Part shown: positions 63,317 through 64,000 of the stretch, piece by piece | Numbering within the stretch: the first letter of the stretch is position 1 | How the letters are laid out: every line of letters begins with the position of its first letter | Assembly (NCBI GenBank): GCA_040772045.1 | Contig: JAXGYV010000010.1 | Span: 19,177-83,176 of the forward strand | DNA from: JAXGYV01 sp040772045 | GTDB lineage: Bacteria; Actinomycetota; Thermoleophilia; UBA2241 | Direction of reading: 5' to 3' | DNA: 64,000 bases | The notes under the pieces: model-generated | What the model saw: only the letters and a program-made list of their open reading frames with translations | What the model was told of the DNA's origin: nothing | The model's database searches: none | Position numbers and translations under genes: made by a program

Positions 63317-63715
63317 GTGAAGCGAGTTTACGTCGTCGACGACGACAAGAACATCGTTGAGTCGATTTCGATGGTGCTCGAAAGCGCTGGCTACGAGCTC
63401 GGGAGCCAGTACGACGATAAGAACGTCGTAGACAACGTGGCCGAATTCGGCGCCGATCTGATCATCCTGGACGTCATGTTCCCCGAGGATCCGGGGTCGG
63501 GATTCGAGGTGGCCCGCGCGCTCAAGTCAGACGAGCGCACCAGCCGCACGCCGATCCTCATGCTCTCCGCCATCAACGAGACGGGCATCTACACGGGCAG
63601 CTTCTCGAACCGAGACCGGGATGCATCCTGGCTCCCGGTCCAGGAGTTCGTGGAGAAACCGATTAGCCCCAAGGCGCTTTTGGCGAAGGTCGACCTCCTC
63701 CTCTGCCCGAGCTGA
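63317..63715 (+). CDS. Single-domain response regulator, divergent from the kinase
   Basis: A 132-residue receiver with acidic residues D8-D10, the phosphorylated aspartate D52 (LILDVMFPED) and the lysine in FVEKPIS. The loop between the late strand and the lysine is long (TGIYTGSFSNRDRD), unlike CheY, which suggests a special partner interface. GGAGG with a 6-nt gap selects GTG 63317. It is 75 nt from the divergent kinase start and so is the probable target of that kinase. No output domain is attached. Confidence 0.88.
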   Translation: MKRVYVVDDDKNIVESISMVLESAGYELGSQYDDKNVVDNVAEFGADLIILDVMFPEDPGSGFEVARALKSDERTSRTPILMLSAINETGIYTGSFSNRDRDASWLPVQEFVEKPISPKALLAKVDLLLCPS

Positions 63716-63841
63716 GCGACGGCGAGTGCTCGGCGACGGCGAACCTACGGCCCGCCGTCGCCCCCTCAGTGTGAGTGCGCAATCAGCTTCGCCACGGAAG
63801 CAGTACCAGCAGCCGCGGTGGCTCAGGCCGTGCGTGGCCCT

Positions 63842-64000
63842 CTAATGCCACCAGTCCGGCTGTATCGTCGAACATGCGTACTCCTCGGCGGCTCGAAGCT
63901 CGTCGTCGAGAAACGAGGTGAAGTCGTCCCACTCGCCGGCCTGCCGACCGTCTTTGAGCAGAGCGACGATATGTGACTTGCCGTACAGGAAGTAGCCGAC
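63842..64000 (-). CDS. C-terminal fragment of an unidentified protein, running off the window
   Basis: The last 52 codons (YFLYGKSHIVALLKDGRQAG, ending CSTIQPDWWH) are open to the window edge, with codon use like the neighbours. I do not recognise the family. It is on the minus strand, converging with the receiver gene. Confidence 0.5.
   Translation of the reverse strand, partial: VGYFLYGKSHIVALLKDGRQAGEWDDFTSFLDDELRAAEEYACSTIQPDWWH

Overview
The window is uniformly GC-rich (roughly two thirds G+C by eye) and densely coded on both strands. It has no rRNA, tRNA, CRISPR array or intact mobile element that I can see. The gene content suggests a high-GC Gram-positive (Actinomycetota-like) bacterium, possibly from a deep-branching or anaerobic-leaning class. 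Supporting clues are the many GTG starts, lipoproteins with plain lipoboxes, several TAnnnT boxes placed exactly 6 nt before a start codon (leaderless-type promoters), an SRPBCC-SDR fusion, a partner-switching kinase/phosphatase pair, an encapsulin, rubrerythrin, ADP-forming acyl-CoA ligase and a tryptophanase-like lyase. The taxon is inferred, not proven.

Layout. 0-2.1 kb: a receiver protein and a diguanylate cyclase. 2.1-12.7 kb: a GT-C-like membrane protein divergent from the rRNA methyltransferase rlmKL, which is coupled to an ADP-forming acyl-CoA ligase; then a DMT transporter, a GAF-PAS-HD-GYP protein and an SRPBCC-SDR protein. 12.7-15.8 kb (minus): a membrane protein, fumarase, and a degenerate endonuclease V homologue coupled to fumarase. 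15.9-23 kb: a holin-like membrane protein, EEP hydrolase, Nudix hydrolase, peptide-binding lipoprotein, minimal metallopeptidase, MFS transporter and GH18 protein. 23-28 kb: a second HD-GYP protein, a chorismate-utilising synthase fused to its amidotransferase, and a serpin. 28-34 kb: a beta-propeller protein, an ABC-2 exporter whose ATPase is frameshifted, an RsbW-like kinase, a ZIP transporter and a SpoIIE-type phosphatase. 34-36 kb: encapsulin, its ferritin-like cargo and another ferritin-like protein. 36-40.3 kb: modABC and mobA, with a Moco-type riboswitch and dedicated promoter ahead of modA. 40.6-46.6 kb: a transketolase-family protein, cold-shock protein, membrane protein, M42 peptidase and nitronate monooxygenase. 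47-54.5 kb: three PLP enzymes, a DMT transporter, rubrerythrin, enoyl-CoA hydratase and a small basic protein. 54.6-60.3 kb: a MarR-controlled heterodimeric ABC exporter divergent from a lipoprotein MsrAB. 60.3-62 kb: a gene-poor island of strong hairpins, a broken nucleotidyltransferase and a lower-GC orphan ORF. 62-64 kb: a histidine kinase with an N-terminal Rossmann-like domain, divergent from a receiver, and the tail of one more gene.

How the genes work together. Signalling is rich: one c-di-GMP synthase, two HD-GYP proteins, two receivers, one kinase and a partner-switching pair. Iron and oxidative defence appear in the encapsulated ferritin, rubrerythrin and MsrAB. Molybdenum uptake appears to be controlled by its cofactor through the riboswitch.

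Sequence-quality note. At least four genes (ABC ATPase, nitronate monooxygenase, rubrerythrin, nucleotidyltransferase) are each off by a single base at a homopolymer of 3-4 nt. These could be assembly indels or real lesions; the sequence alone cannot tell.
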